Shown: piece by piece, positions 44,544 through 53,085 of the stretch | Position numbering within the stretch: position 1 is the stretch's first letter | Layout of the letters: every line of letters starts with the position of its first letter | Source: Candidatus Aalborgicola bjergmarkensis | GTDB taxonomy: Bacteria; Pseudomonadota; Gammaproteobacteria; Burkholderiales; Burkholderiaceae_C | Length of the DNA stretch: 64,000 nt | NCBI GenBank assembly: GCA_016708725.1 | Contig: JADJFE010000037.1 | Location: 1 to 64,000 of the forward strand | Direction: 5' to 3' | Notes under the pieces: model-generated | The model's input: only the letters and a program-made list of their open reading frames with translations | The model's database searches: none | What the model was told of the DNA's origin: nothing | Position numbers and translations under genes: made by a program

Positions 44544-46775
44544 TCAAAATTCATCGGATGGTGCCTGCGTGTGCGCTTCGATCCAGCGTTTCGCGCGGTC
44601 CTGCGCCTCGGTAACCTGGTCTGGCTCCATCAGCGTCAGGGAGTGTGCCAGATTGGCCTTGGCAGACGGGTGCTGGTTTTCGTTGGCGATGAAGAACCAT
44701 TTGTGGGCCTCGACCAGGTCCTGCTCCATCGCTTGCCCCATGGCGTACATCAACCCCAGCCGCTCCTGTGCGGCTGGCAAACCTTGTTCTGCTGCCTTGG
44801 AAAACCAGACAAAGGCCTGATCGGGATCGGCTGTTCCCGTCGGCAGGCCTTGCTCATGCATGATGGCCAGGTTGTACTCGGCTTCCGCATCCTCCTGGTC
44901 AGCCGCTTGCTGCAATAACGCCACGGCCTGGCCCATATCCTTTTCCACACCCTGGCCATTGGCATACATCAAGCCCAAGGTGGCCTGCGCCGCAGCAAAC
45001 CCCTGGTCTGCCGCCTGCTGACACCACTGCGCCGCCTGTTGCACATCCTGCGTGATGCCGCCGGGTCCGCGTGCATACAAAATGGCCACATTCCACTGCG
45101 CCTTGGCGTTGCCTTGCTCTGCTGCCTTGGTATACCACTCCAGTGCCTTGACAAAATCCTGCTCCCCGCCTTCGCCGCTGGCATAGCGCGCCCCCAGCGC
45201 GCATTGCGCCTGCGGCTCGCCTTGCAGGGCCGCCTCGTACAGCGGATCGTCCGGCAAAGCGGCAGCAGCAGCAGCATCGAACGCATCCAGCGCATCCAGC
45301 GCTTGCTCTGGTTCAATGGCTGCTTCAATGGCAGCCTCTTCAGTCGAAGGCGCAGGTTCAGGTTCAACTTCAGGCTCTGGCTCTGGCATCGCAAGCTCGG
45401 GTTGATCGGCTTGCTCAATTTGTTCAAGTTTTTCAGGCACCAGCTCGCCCGTATCCTCGCCCTGCGGACTTTGCCCGCGCGCCCAGGCCAGGGCTTCGTT
45501 CTGGATTTCGTTGAATTCCTGCAACGCGACGCCCAGTTCGGTACACAGGTTGTTGACGCTTTCGGTTTGCGCCTGCTCACTGGCTTCGGCCAGGCGCAAA
45601 AGGGGGCCGTACGGGCCGGTGCGCTCCAGCAGGGCAGCGCGCACCTCCTCGGGCAGGTCGAGTGCATCAATCAAGGTCTTGGCTGGCAGTTGCAGTATCA
45701 CATCCAGCAGCGAGAGCACGCCGGTGAGAAAGTAAATCTCGGGCGGTGTCAGGGCCAGTTTTCTGGCGAGCATCTCCATCATGCGCCCCCGTGCCAACGC
45801 ATTTTCAAGCAACACCCCATCTTCGGAATGGGAGGGTGCGGAAGTGCACAGCAGCAATACCAGCCAGCGAAACAGCGGCTCACGACCAACCAGCAAAATC
45901 GCATCCTTGATCGACAAAATCTTGCGCTGTGCACCAATGGCAGCGGAATTGGCGTAGCCTAGAATGCGATAGGACAACAATGGATCGAGCTTGATGTCCT
46001 GAATGATGGCATCCATCTCCGCGCCCTGACGCAAACTATTAAGCAGCTTGCACAGGCGCAAGGTTCCGGGGTCCACGTTGTTGCTTTGCCAATCGCGGCG
46101 GTGGGCGACAAAGGGACCGATAAAACCGTGCATGCCCAATCGGCGGCAGACCTCGAACTCTTCGTAGGTATTCACCCCGCGCGCGCACAGCTGCATCCCA
46201 GGGTAGCGGGTTTTGAGTTGCCGGACCAGTTGCAACAAATCCGGCGGAATGATCTGATCCACCGGCAAGAAACCCAGGCTGACACTGCTACCGATTGCCG
46301 GATGCGCAATGGCCACGCGCGCGTCCGCCAGGCCCAGCACCAGCCCCAGGCGGCGCATGGCCTGCATGCGCTCGCCAACCTGGGCCACATTGTCTCCGTC
46401 CGGATCAACGTGCACCAGCGGGATGGCCCCGGCGCGCGCCAACTCTTCCAGCCGTGGATTAAACAGCAAGTGGTCCGCAACCGCTGCAAACGCACGCCGC
46501 TTACCCAGCATGGCGCTGCTGAGCACCGCTTCGATAAACTCCAGAAAAGACTGGTCATTTTCCGGACTGGCTTGCTGGGCACTCACCTCGTCGGGTTGAA
46601 AAAATTCGTAACCGGCGACCTTTTTATCCCGCGTCAACACCGCCTGGCGCAAAACGGCCAGACTCTCTACGCCATCGTGGTCATCCTGCATATCCTGCAC
46701 CGCAGAAGGAGTTCGCACGGCGCCTGTTGCAGGTGACGGGGAGGGTTTGAATAGTTTGGAAATGAACGTGAACAT
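44544..46775 (-). CDS. EAL-like/HDOD/Sel1-repeat fusion protein
   Basis: A 743-residue cytosolic protein in four parts. Residues ~35-235 are a degenerate EAL-type domain of the YuxH kind (AVLTRDKKVAGYEFFQ, LVHVDPDGDNVAQVGERM), without catalytic residues. Residues ~235-420 are an HDOD domain (LLNSLRQGAEMDAIIQDIKL, LSYRILGYANSAAIG). A linker rich in Glu, Pro and Ala spans ~440-520. From ~525 to 725 there are about five Sel1-like repeats (KALEWYTKAAEQGNAKAQWN and so on). YuxH-type EAL-HDOD proteins usually end after HDOD; the Sel1 tail is the unusual part and suggests a scaffold role. It ends next to a REP-like repeat. Confidence 0.88.
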   Translation of the reverse strand: MFTFISKLFKPSPSPATGAVRTPSAVQDMQDDHDGVESLAVLRQAVLTRDKKVAGYEFFQPDEVSAQQASPENDQSFLEFIEAVLSSAMLGKRRAFAAVADHLLFNPRLEELARAGAIPLVHVDPDGDNVAQVGERMQAMRRLGLVLGLADARVAIAHPAIGSSVSLGFLPVDQIIPPDLLQLVRQLKTRYPGMQLCARGVNTYEEFEVCRRLGMHGFIGPFVAHRRDWQSNNVDPGTLRLCKLLNSLRQGAEMDAIIQDIKLDPLLSYRILGYANSAAIGAQRKILSIKDAILLVGREPLFRWLVLLLCTSAPSHSEDGVLLENALARGRMMEMLARKLALTPPEIYFLTGVLSLLDVILQLPAKTLIDALDLPEEVRAALLERTGPYGPLLRLAEASEQAQTESVNNLCTELGVALQEFNEIQNEALAWARGQSPQGEDTGELVPEKLEQIEQADQPELAMPEPEPEVEPEPAPSTEEAAIEAAIEPEQALDALDAFDAAAAAALPDDPLYEAALQGEPQAQCALGARYASGEGGEQDFVKALEWYTKAAEQGNAKAQWNVAILYARGPGGITQDVQQAAQWCQQAADQGFAAAQATLGLMYANGQGVEKDMGQAVALLQQAADQEDAEAEYNLAIMHEQGLPTGTADPDQAFVWFSKAAEQGLPAAQERLGLMYAMGQAMEQDLVEAHKWFFIANENQHPSAKANLAHSLTLMEPDQVTEAQDRAKRWIEAHTQAPSDEF

Positions 46776-46805
46776 GGATGCAACACCATATCCTTTAAGC
46801 TGATT

Positions 46806-47996
46806 TCAAGCCGATTCGACGGAAAAACGCAGCCCTGCGTTGGCAACCAGACGGTGGATAAGGACTTCCCCCATGGCGGAAGCCGGTGTCCAGATGCCCC
46901 CCGGCGTGGCTTGCGCCTGTGTAAGCAGACACACTGCTGCTTCCGTAACCATTTTTGAAGTGGAACCATAGCCCGGATCTCGGTCTCCCTGCACGCCAAC
47001 CGTCAACGAATCCCCTTGGGCGGTCTGCGCAAGAAACATCAGATCATAAAAACCGGCTTCCCGCTCGGCCAGCGTCGGCCCCTCCCCCGGCTGGGGTCCG
47101 CCTTCCTTGCTGCCCAATGACCTGTCGGCGGCAATCGCCTGCGCCATAGCTTCGCCCTTTGGCCCTGCGCCGGTCACGATCATTTCGTCATACACAAAGT
47201 CCGTACCGTAAGGGTGGCCCAGCAGGAAGTTGCTGCGGTGTACGTTGCGCGTGTTGATGGCCGCCATGACAAAAGGCGCCACCCACAGGCCCAGCGCCTC
47301 ATCCAGCATGGGCTTGTTGCCCTGGGGCTGTTCGGGGCCAGTAAAGCCCGGCACCAGGGAGAAGGGGTTGCGTAGCAGCTCCAGAACGGCAGGATTGTTT
47401 CGGGCCGCCACCAGGGTCTCGCGCAAACTAGCGGAGGTTCCACCCGAAAAAGTCCCCTTCATGCGGCGCACACGGCCACGGATACGGTTGGCGGGCATAC
47501 CGTAGCGCTTCTTGATTTCCAGCTGTGCCAGCAAAACCCCCAGGTCAAACGGAATGGAATCAAAGCCGCAGGAAAACACAATGCGCGCGCCGCTGGCCTT
47601 GGCCTGCTGTTCGTGGGCATCAATCATGGCACGCATCCAGGCTGGCTCGCCGCATAAATCCACATAATCCGTGCCGCTTGCCGCACACGCTGCCACAACC
47701 TCGCTGCCATAGAGCTGGTACGGTCCCACCGTCGTCAGAACCAGCCGGGTGGCGTCGGTCATGGCCTTCAGACTGGCCGCATCGCCGCTGTCCACCACCA
47801 GAAGTGCCGTGTCCTCGGGCGCACCGAGCGCATCGCGCACCGCATGCAGCTTGTCCAGGCTGCGCCCCGCCATGGCCCAGCGCACCTGTGGCGCAGGACC
47901 GGCATTCTGCGGATAACGCACCATAAGGTACTCAACAACCAGACGGCCCGTAAAGCCGGTAGCCCCGTAAACAACGATGTCAAACTGCTTGTGCAT
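46806..47996 (-). CDS. Saccharopine-dehydrogenase-family protein (trans-acting enoyl reductase type)
   Basis: The 396-residue protein has an N-terminal NAD(P)-binding motif (FDIVVYGATGFTGRLVVEYL) and the family's YVDLCGEPAWMRAMIDAHEQ and FSCGFDSIPFDLGVLLAQLE. Such proteins resemble the mycobacterial trans-acting enoyl reductases and eukaryotic SCCPDH more than true saccharopine dehydrogenases. The substrate is unknown. I chose MHKQFDIVVY as start; the frame continues upstream but through non-conserved sequence. Confidence 0.82.
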   Translation of the reverse strand: MHKQFDIVVYGATGFTGRLVVEYLMVRYPQNAGPAPQVRWAMAGRSLDKLHAVRDALGAPEDTALLVVDSGDAASLKAMTDATRLVLTTVGPYQLYGSEVVAACAASGTDYVDLCGEPAWMRAMIDAHEQQAKASGARIVFSCGFDSIPFDLGVLLAQLEIKKRYGMPANRIRGRVRRMKGTFSGGTSASLRETLVAARNNPAVLELLRNPFSLVPGFTGPEQPQGNKPMLDEALGLWVAPFVMAAINTRNVHRSNFLLGHPYGTDFVYDEMIVTGAGPKGEAMAQAIAADRSLGSKEGGPQPGEGPTLAEREAGFYDLMFLAQTAQGDSLTVGVQGDRDPGYGSTSKMVTEAAVCLLTQAQATPGGIWTPASAMGEVLIHRLVANAGLRFSVESA

Positions 47997-48023
47997 GTGC
48001 CCAGCCTCTTGTGATGGATAGAT

Positions 48024-48254
48024 ATGGATGAGATGGCGAGTATGCCGCAAGAACGTGGCGCAATGTGGTTGCATCTGAATCATGTGTTTGACCCATTTTT
48101 CACCACCAAACTGGGTAAAGGAGGCAGCGGACTCGGGCTACATATTGTGTACAACCTGGTTCAAGAGTTGTTGGGCGGGAACATCCAGGTGGACAACACC
48201 CCGGACTCCGGTGCATGCTTTACGCTGTTGTTGCCACTGGATGCACCCTCGTAA
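48024..48254 (+). pseudogene. C-terminal remnant of a sensor histidine kinase
   Basis: From about 48079 the reading is HVFDPFFTTKLGKGGSGLGL followed by HIVYNLVQELLGGNIQVDNT and FTLLLPL. These are the F and G2 boxes and end of a HATPase_c domain. No HisKA, N box or G1 box lies upstream; the preceding sequence is unrelated and the divergent dehydrogenase starts at 47996. The ~58 conserved residues are therefore the tail of a deleted kinase. An ATG at 48024 gives an open frame, but a fragment like this could not bind ATP. Confidence 0.8.
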
Positions 48255-48280
48255 GGGCCATCAACGCTGGCAAAATTCCC

Positions 48281-50431
48281 CTACGCCGATGGCAAGCTGT
48301 CAAACCATGCCTGCAGGGCTGCACCATGCAAGGGCCGACTGGTGAGATAGCCTTGCACCACATCACAGTTCAGTCGGGTGATCATTTCTTTTTCGGCCTC
48401 GGTCTCCACACCCTCGGCAGTCACCATCAGGCCCATGCCATGCCCCATCTCGACCATGGTCTTGAACAGGCGCTGCGTTACCGGCAAACCGTCGATGTCC
48501 TTGACGAAACTGCGGTCGATTTTAAGTTCGCTCACTGGCAACTGCTGCAAGTAAGCCAAAGACGAATACCCGGTGCCAAAGTCGTCAATGGACAAGTGGC
48601 AACCAAGCTCGCGCAGGGCGTGCAACACCGCAACACTGCGTTGGGGATCGTCCATCAACCCGCTTTCAACGACTTCCAGCCGCAAGCGCCTGGGCTCCAC
48701 CCCGTGCAGTTCGAGGAGGTGGCTGACGCGGCCAATAAAACCGGGGTCTGCCAGATCACGCGTACTCATGTTGACGGCAATGCTGAGCTCGGGATGGCTC
48801 GGCGCCCATAGAGCCAGTGTGCGCAAGGCCTGCTCAAGCATCCATTGGGTGACCAGACTGATATAGCCGGTTTGCTCGGCAAAGGGAATGAATTCTGCAG
48901 GCGATACAAATCCACGCTGTGGGTGTTGCCAGCGCACCAGCGCCTCCGCACCAACGGCAAGACCTGTCTTTAAGGAAAATTTTGGCTGCAGCCACATTTG
49001 CAACTGCGATGTCGCCACAGCCGTACGCAAGTCGGATACCAGGCTCAGGTGGCTCAAACGTGCGGCTTCCTGCGCTTCGTTGTACCAGGCAAAGCCCTGC
49101 GTTGAGCGCTTGGCGGTGTGCAGGGCAACCTCCGCGTTGCGCATCAGCGTTTCAATGGGCAGCGGTTTTCCCGCCAGCCCAAAATCGGCGCAACCATAGA
49201 TCAGACTCAGGTCAACGCTGTGCACGCCGCAGGTTGCAGGCGCCACCATGGCCTGCTCCATGCGGGCATGCACAGCCTGCACGGCAGCACGGTCAGCGAC
49301 GTGAAAGGCCGCAGCAAAGGTTCCACCGGACAAACGCACCACCGTCGGTTGCGGCACCATTTCTCCTGCAGCTACCGACGCTTCAAAAACGACACCGGCA
49401 CGGCGTGCCACTTCCTTGATCATGGTGTCGCCCGTGGTATGGCCCAATGTTTCGTTAATGACCTTGAGCCGGGCCAGATCCATCAGCACCACGCAGTTGA
49501 AGGGCGTTGGCGGAGGAACTGCGGGGGTGAAGAGCGCGGTGCGGTTGGGCAGACCGGTCAAGGCATCCTGGTAGGCTAGGCGCACGATGTGCTGCTCGCG
49601 CTGCACCACAGCGTCGGTCATGCTGTTGAGCGCTTGACCGACGCGGTTGACCTCCTCAGCACTGGTGGTGGGGACGCGGCTGGTATAGTCGCCACGCGCC
49701 ATGCGCCGGGCCGCCGCTTCCAGTTTTGCCAGGGGCACGATGACGCTGCGCGTGGTGGCCAGCCCCAGCCACACGGCCAGCGCCAGCGCCAACACGGACA
49801 GTCCACCCACCCCTATCGCCACACGCTCGTACAACTGCTGGGCCTGCGCCAGCTGCGTCTCGATCCGCAGGCGTTCGAGCTGGAGCAAGGTATTGGACTC
49901 CAGCAGCATGGCTTTCAGCGCGGGATTGACCTGCTGATTCAAAGCCCGCGTGGCGGCCTTCAAGTCATCGGCCTCCACCTCATCCACCGTGGCAAGGAAC
50001 GCATCGGCATAGATTTTGCGACAGGTGGCCAGGCGCTTGAGAGCTGCCTCCTGTTCGGGATCAAGCATGTCCTGGGCCAAGGATTCGATGATGGCATCAA
50101 TGCGGCGGTTGCGCTGGTCCACATCGGTGTATTCGGCCACGCGGCTTTCGCGCGGTGCATTCATCAGGCGTACCAGCGCGCTGCCCACGCCCTCGGTCTG
50201 CAGGGAAAGCGCCTGTACCCGCAGCAGGCGCTGCATATCACCTGTTGCGAAGCGCTGCGTCATTCGTGTGATGTGGTGAATCTGAAAACTGGCCTGGGCC
50301 AGCGCCACCAGCATCAAGACCACCAGCAGGCCAAACCCCAGTGCCAGGCGCCAGCCGATGCGACGCGGCCACAGTCCGCGCAGGCGGTTTTGCCAAGTGG
50401 ATACTCCATGTTCAACAGGCAACTGGTTCAT
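48281..50431 (-). CDS. HAMP-GGDEF(degenerate)-EAL protein
   Basis: A 716-residue membrane protein. TM1 (ALGFGLLVVLMLVALAQASF) and TM2 (VAIGVGGLSVLALALAVWLG) flank a helical periplasmic domain, followed by HAMP (SVIVPLAKLEAAARRMARGD), GGDEF (~285-440) and EAL (~455-705). The GGDEF motif reads RLSGGTFAAAF, so the catalytic Glu and the signature are lost and cyclase activity is not expected. The EAL domain keeps AEALVRWQHPQ, LEVVESGL, IDDFGTGYSSLAYLQQL and VTAEGVET. It is probably a pure phosphodiesterase with a regulatory GGDEF remnant. Confidence 0.9.
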   Translation of the reverse strand: MNQLPVEHGVSTWQNRLRGLWPRRIGWRLALGFGLLVVLMLVALAQASFQIHHITRMTQRFATGDMQRLLRVQALSLQTEGVGSALVRLMNAPRESRVAEYTDVDQRNRRIDAIIESLAQDMLDPEQEAALKRLATCRKIYADAFLATVDEVEADDLKAATRALNQQVNPALKAMLLESNTLLQLERLRIETQLAQAQQLYERVAIGVGGLSVLALALAVWLGLATTRSVIVPLAKLEAAARRMARGDYTSRVPTTSAEEVNRVGQALNSMTDAVVQREQHIVRLAYQDALTGLPNRTALFTPAVPPPTPFNCVVLMDLARLKVINETLGHTTGDTMIKEVARRAGVVFEASVAAGEMVPQPTVVRLSGGTFAAAFHVADRAAVQAVHARMEQAMVAPATCGVHSVDLSLIYGCADFGLAGKPLPIETLMRNAEVALHTAKRSTQGFAWYNEAQEAARLSHLSLVSDLRTAVATSQLQMWLQPKFSLKTGLAVGAEALVRWQHPQRGFVSPAEFIPFAEQTGYISLVTQWMLEQALRTLALWAPSHPELSIAVNMSTRDLADPGFIGRVSHLLELHGVEPRRLRLEVVESGLMDDPQRSVAVLHALRELGCHLSIDDFGTGYSSLAYLQQLPVSELKIDRSFVKDIDGLPVTQRLFKTMVEMGHGMGLMVTAEGVETEAEKEMITRLNCDVVQGYLTSRPLHGAALQAWFDSLPSA

Positions 50432-50440
50432 CGCAGCAGG

Positions 50441-50914
50441 TTACACCGACTTTTTCCAGTTGACAAGCCAAGCCCACACCAGCGTATCAGCAGCCCACCG
50501 CCCGCAACCGAATACCGCCAATGCGGCCAGCAAAATACCCCAGGTGATGTGCAACTGCAGGGCCGCTGGCGCGATCTCTGCAAGCGAAAGAACCGCCACC
50601 GCATTCACCACCGACAACCCCAGCGCGGCAAAACGCCCGAAAAGCCCCAACAGTAGCAATACCGGCAGCACCAGTTCACCAGTCGTACCCATCACGGCGG
50701 CGATTTCCGGTGGCAGCAGCGGAACCTTGTATTCATCCTGAAACAAGGCCAGGGTCACACTCCAGTCACGCAATTTTGTCAAACCCGACAGGAAGAAAAC
50801 CTGTGCAACGTAAGCACGTGCCATCAGGGCAGCCAGAGGTTGCAGACCGTTCAGGACACCTGCAAAACGTTCACAAAACGGCAAACCGTACCGAATCAGG
50901 ATGGCTCGGGACAT
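50441..50914 (-). CDS. DoxX-family membrane protein of the buf/gig operon
   Basis: The 157-residue protein has four hydrophobic segments and the DoxX pattern LMARAYVAQVFFLSGLTKLRDW. DoxX proteins are small inner-membrane proteins often tied to thiol or metal stress. Here it is the last gene of the cluster DUF2282-DUF692-DUF2063-DoxX, equal to gigT in the gold-induced gig operon of Cupriavidus. Its start overlaps the bufC end by 19 bases; a shorter start at about 50824 is possible. Confidence 0.85.
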   Translation of the reverse strand: MSRAILIRYGLPFCERFAGVLNGLQPLAALMARAYVAQVFFLSGLTKLRDWSVTLALFQDEYKVPLLPPEIAAVMGTTGELVLPVLLLLGLFGRFAALGLSVVNAVAVLSLAEIAPAALQLHITWGILLAALAVFGCGRWAADTLVWAWLVNWKKSV

Positions 50915-51702
50915 AAAAATCCTTTCATGTGTGCGACCCCGACCACCAGCCCGCTTTGAACGGCAGCAGGAAGCCAGAGATTGAATGCAAGGTCACCAGC
51001 ACACTCCAGCGCTGACGACAGGGACGCTCCTGCCAGCACGGCCCGCACAAAGGCAGCCTCCGCCGGGCTGCACAGCGCGACTTGCGGGCGCAGGCCCTGA
51101 CGCCACACCACGGCGCATTCAGCCAGACCGGCGCGCAGCCGACGCCCCGCCTCCTCCAGGTCCGGGGTCGATCCGGCGTTCTGGTGCGCGGTGATGATAC
51201 TGACCACCGGCCAGGGACTTTCCACAAGGGAGCAACCCGGCACCAGACGCAATTGCAGCGCACGGGCATCGTGCCGGGTCAAAAGGGCAAAGCTGGTGCC
51301 ATCCAGGGCCGCATCAGCCGCGCAGGCAGCCTGGTGCAAGGCCCACTCCACCCGTGCCACATCGGCCAGATAGGGCTCATCGGCCAATTGTTCGCTGGCT
51401 TGCACAAAATCGGCCAGACCACCGCCCCACTGGGCCACGTCACCACGCACGGGTGGATACGCATGCCAGAAGGCACGTGCCAATGCGCCCATACTCTCCT
51501 CGCCCAGCAATTGCGTCAGAACCGGGTACGCCGCCTGCATAGCCCGTTCGGCCAGGGCGTGGCCATTGGCCTGATAGGCTTTTAGCCCTCTGGCGCTTGG
51601 GGGATGTGCGAAAGCAGCTACTTCTTTCATAGCATCATCCGCTGGCCATGCCAGCAGGGCGTTCAGCAGTGCTTGCTGCTGGGCGGCCAGGTCAGCATTC
51701 AT
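50896..51702 (-). CDS. bufC: BufC-like DUF2063 partner of the MNIO enzyme
   Basis: DUF2063 proteins bind precursor peptides and escort them to a DUF692 (MNIO) enzyme. The 268-residue protein has the N-terminal domain (QQALLNALLAWPADDAMKEV, then AYQANGHALAERAMQAAYPV and FWHAYPPVRGDVAQWGGGLA) and a C-terminal domain with WALHQAACAADAALDG. I chose the ATG giving MNADLAAQQQ because it overlaps the bufB stop as ATGA (51699-51702). It is third in the four-gene cluster. Confidence 0.88.
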   Translation of the reverse strand: MNADLAAQQQALLNALLAWPADDAMKEVAAFAHPPSARGLKAYQANGHALAERAMQAAYPVLTQLLGEESMGALARAFWHAYPPVRGDVAQWGGGLADFVQASEQLADEPYLADVARVEWALHQAACAADAALDGTSFALLTRHDARALQLRLVPGCSLVESPWPVVSIITAHQNAGSTPDLEEAGRRLRAGLAECAVVWRQGLRPQVALCSPAEAAFVRAVLAGASLSSALECAGDLAFNLWLPAAVQSGLVVGVAHMKGFLCPEPS

Positions 51703-52590
51703 GGCACCACCCCGCTGGGCATCAGGGCAGCGGCACGGGCGGCTTCGTCCAGCAACACATCCAGCGCAGGGATGGCGGTATCCCATTCAATCAGTGTGGG
51801 CACCGGGCCAAATCGATTCAGGGCATGCTGGTAAATGCGCCACACCTCGGGGCACACGCGGCTGCCATGGTCGTCAATCACAATGTCACCGTGCGCATCG
51901 CGCACATGGCAATGCCCGGCCAGATGAATTTCAGCCACATCAGCAGGCGCAATGGCGTCCAGCCAACGCAAGCAGTGCTGCACCGGATCGTCCACGGTGC
52001 CATTGCGTTGCGCATTCAGCGCGTTGACATAAATATTGTTTACATCCACCAGAAGGGCGCAACCGGTGCGCTGCGCCAGCAGGGATAAAAATTCGGTCTC
52101 TGCCAGAGGCGCATCGTCGGATAGCGCCCGCCAGGACAGGTAGCTGGAGATGTTTTCCACAACAAAACGGCGTTTGAGCCGGTCTTGTACTTTTTGAACA
52201 TTGGCACACAGCACGTCCAGCGACGCACGGGTGAAAGGAATAGGCAACAAGTCCGCAGCATGCACCGCTGCGCCATTGAAAAGACCTCTGCCAAAACTGG
52301 CATGGTCACTCACGCGCACCGGCTCCATGCGCTGCACCAGCCGCGCCAACTGATCCAGATGCCAGGCATCCAGACCTACCACGGAACCCAGCGACAAACC
52401 CACGCCGTGCAAACTTAATGGGTAGTGCGCTCTGGCCTGCTCCAGCACGGCCAGAGCAGCCCCCCCTTCGGCAAAAGAAATTTTCTGAATGGACTTCCAG
52501 AAAACCCAGGGGCGGACGGCGCTCCAGCAACTCGCCATAGTGGGGCTGGCGCCAGCCGATGCCAACATGCACGGAAGTGGATGCGCTCAT
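51699..52590 (-). pseudogene. bufB: MNIO (DUF692) enzyme BufB, interrupted by one extra base
   Basis: MNIO enzymes are multinuclear iron oxidases that modify cysteines of RiPP precursors; BufB makes thiooxazoles on bufferins. The N-terminus (VHVGIGWRQPHYGELLERRP, LGFLEVHSENFF) is in one frame. The rest, from AEGGAALAVLEQA through LHGVGLSLGS, SDHASFGRG, FVVENISSYLSW, LLVDVNNIYVNALN, EIHLAGH and LIEWDTAIP, is in another. The frames join if one T is removed from a TTTT run (aaaa at 52473-52476 on the plus strand). All metal-ligand regions are otherwise conserved and restored length is ~296, normal. The start MSASTSVHVG lies 20 bases after bufA1. Error, slippage or a fresh mutation are all possible. 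Confidence 0.85.
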
Positions 52591-52610
52591 GAATTCCGGT
52601 ACGGGTTTGA

Positions 52611-52886
52611 TCAACCCTTTTTCATGTTCTTGACTTCATCCAGTGTTGCACCTTTCATGCCCTTGCAAGTGCCCTTGGCAACGTATTTCCACTCCATCTT
52701 GTCCATATCCACCTTGGACTGGCCAGCGCAGGAATGCACGCCAGAAATGCTGGCGCAATCGTTTTGACCGGCTTTGGCAATGCCAAAACATTTTTCCTTT
52801 TCTTCTGCCGCCTGCGCGGGAGCGGACATCAAGGTCAGGGACATCAAAGAGGCTGCAGCAGCGGCGATCATGGCTTGTTGATTCAT
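52611..52886 (-). CDS. bufA1: BufA1-like DUF2282 bufferin precursor
   Basis: The 91-residue protein has a Sec signal peptide (AAAAASLMSLTLMSAPAQA) and a mature part with four cysteines in the DUF2282 pattern: EKCFGIAKAGQNDCAS, then GVHSCAGQS and KGTCKGMKGATLDEVKN. In bufferins the core cysteines are modified by the MNIO enzyme and the exported product binds copper; the homologous gigP is in the gold-induced operon of Cupriavidus. It is the first gene of the operon and diverges from an ECF sigma factor gene 199 bases away. Confidence 0.9.
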   Translation of the reverse strand: MNQQAMIAAAAASLMSLTLMSAPAQAAEEKEKCFGIAKAGQNDCASISGVHSCAGQSKVDMDKMEWKYVAKGTCKGMKGATLDEVKNMKKG

Positions 52887-53085
52887 TGGAATACTCCTGG
52901 TTAAAAAACTAAAAAATTGAAAGAACGGCTTCCATGACCCGGATTACTGCACGCACCAGATCATGAAAGTATGGGTTAGTCAGCGCGTATGGTGAATCCT
53001 TACAGTCTGACCAACATTTTTTACAACTCTGCGCGCAATAATCATCTTACACTGCACCGCATGATTCCCGTTTCCGTGTCTCTTT
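52887..53085. promoter_or_regulatory. Divergent control region between bufA1 and the ECF sigma gene
   Basis: No gene fits in these 199 bases. On the bufA1 side the minus strand has tgtaaggattc (about 52994-53004) followed ~16-20 bases later by tgactaacc, spaced like a -35/-10 pair of an ECF sigma factor. On the sigma side there is an AT-rich stretch (ttttttacaac, 53016-53027). Positive autoregulation by the ECF factor is expected from related loci. The exact motif is a guess. Confidence 0.35.
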
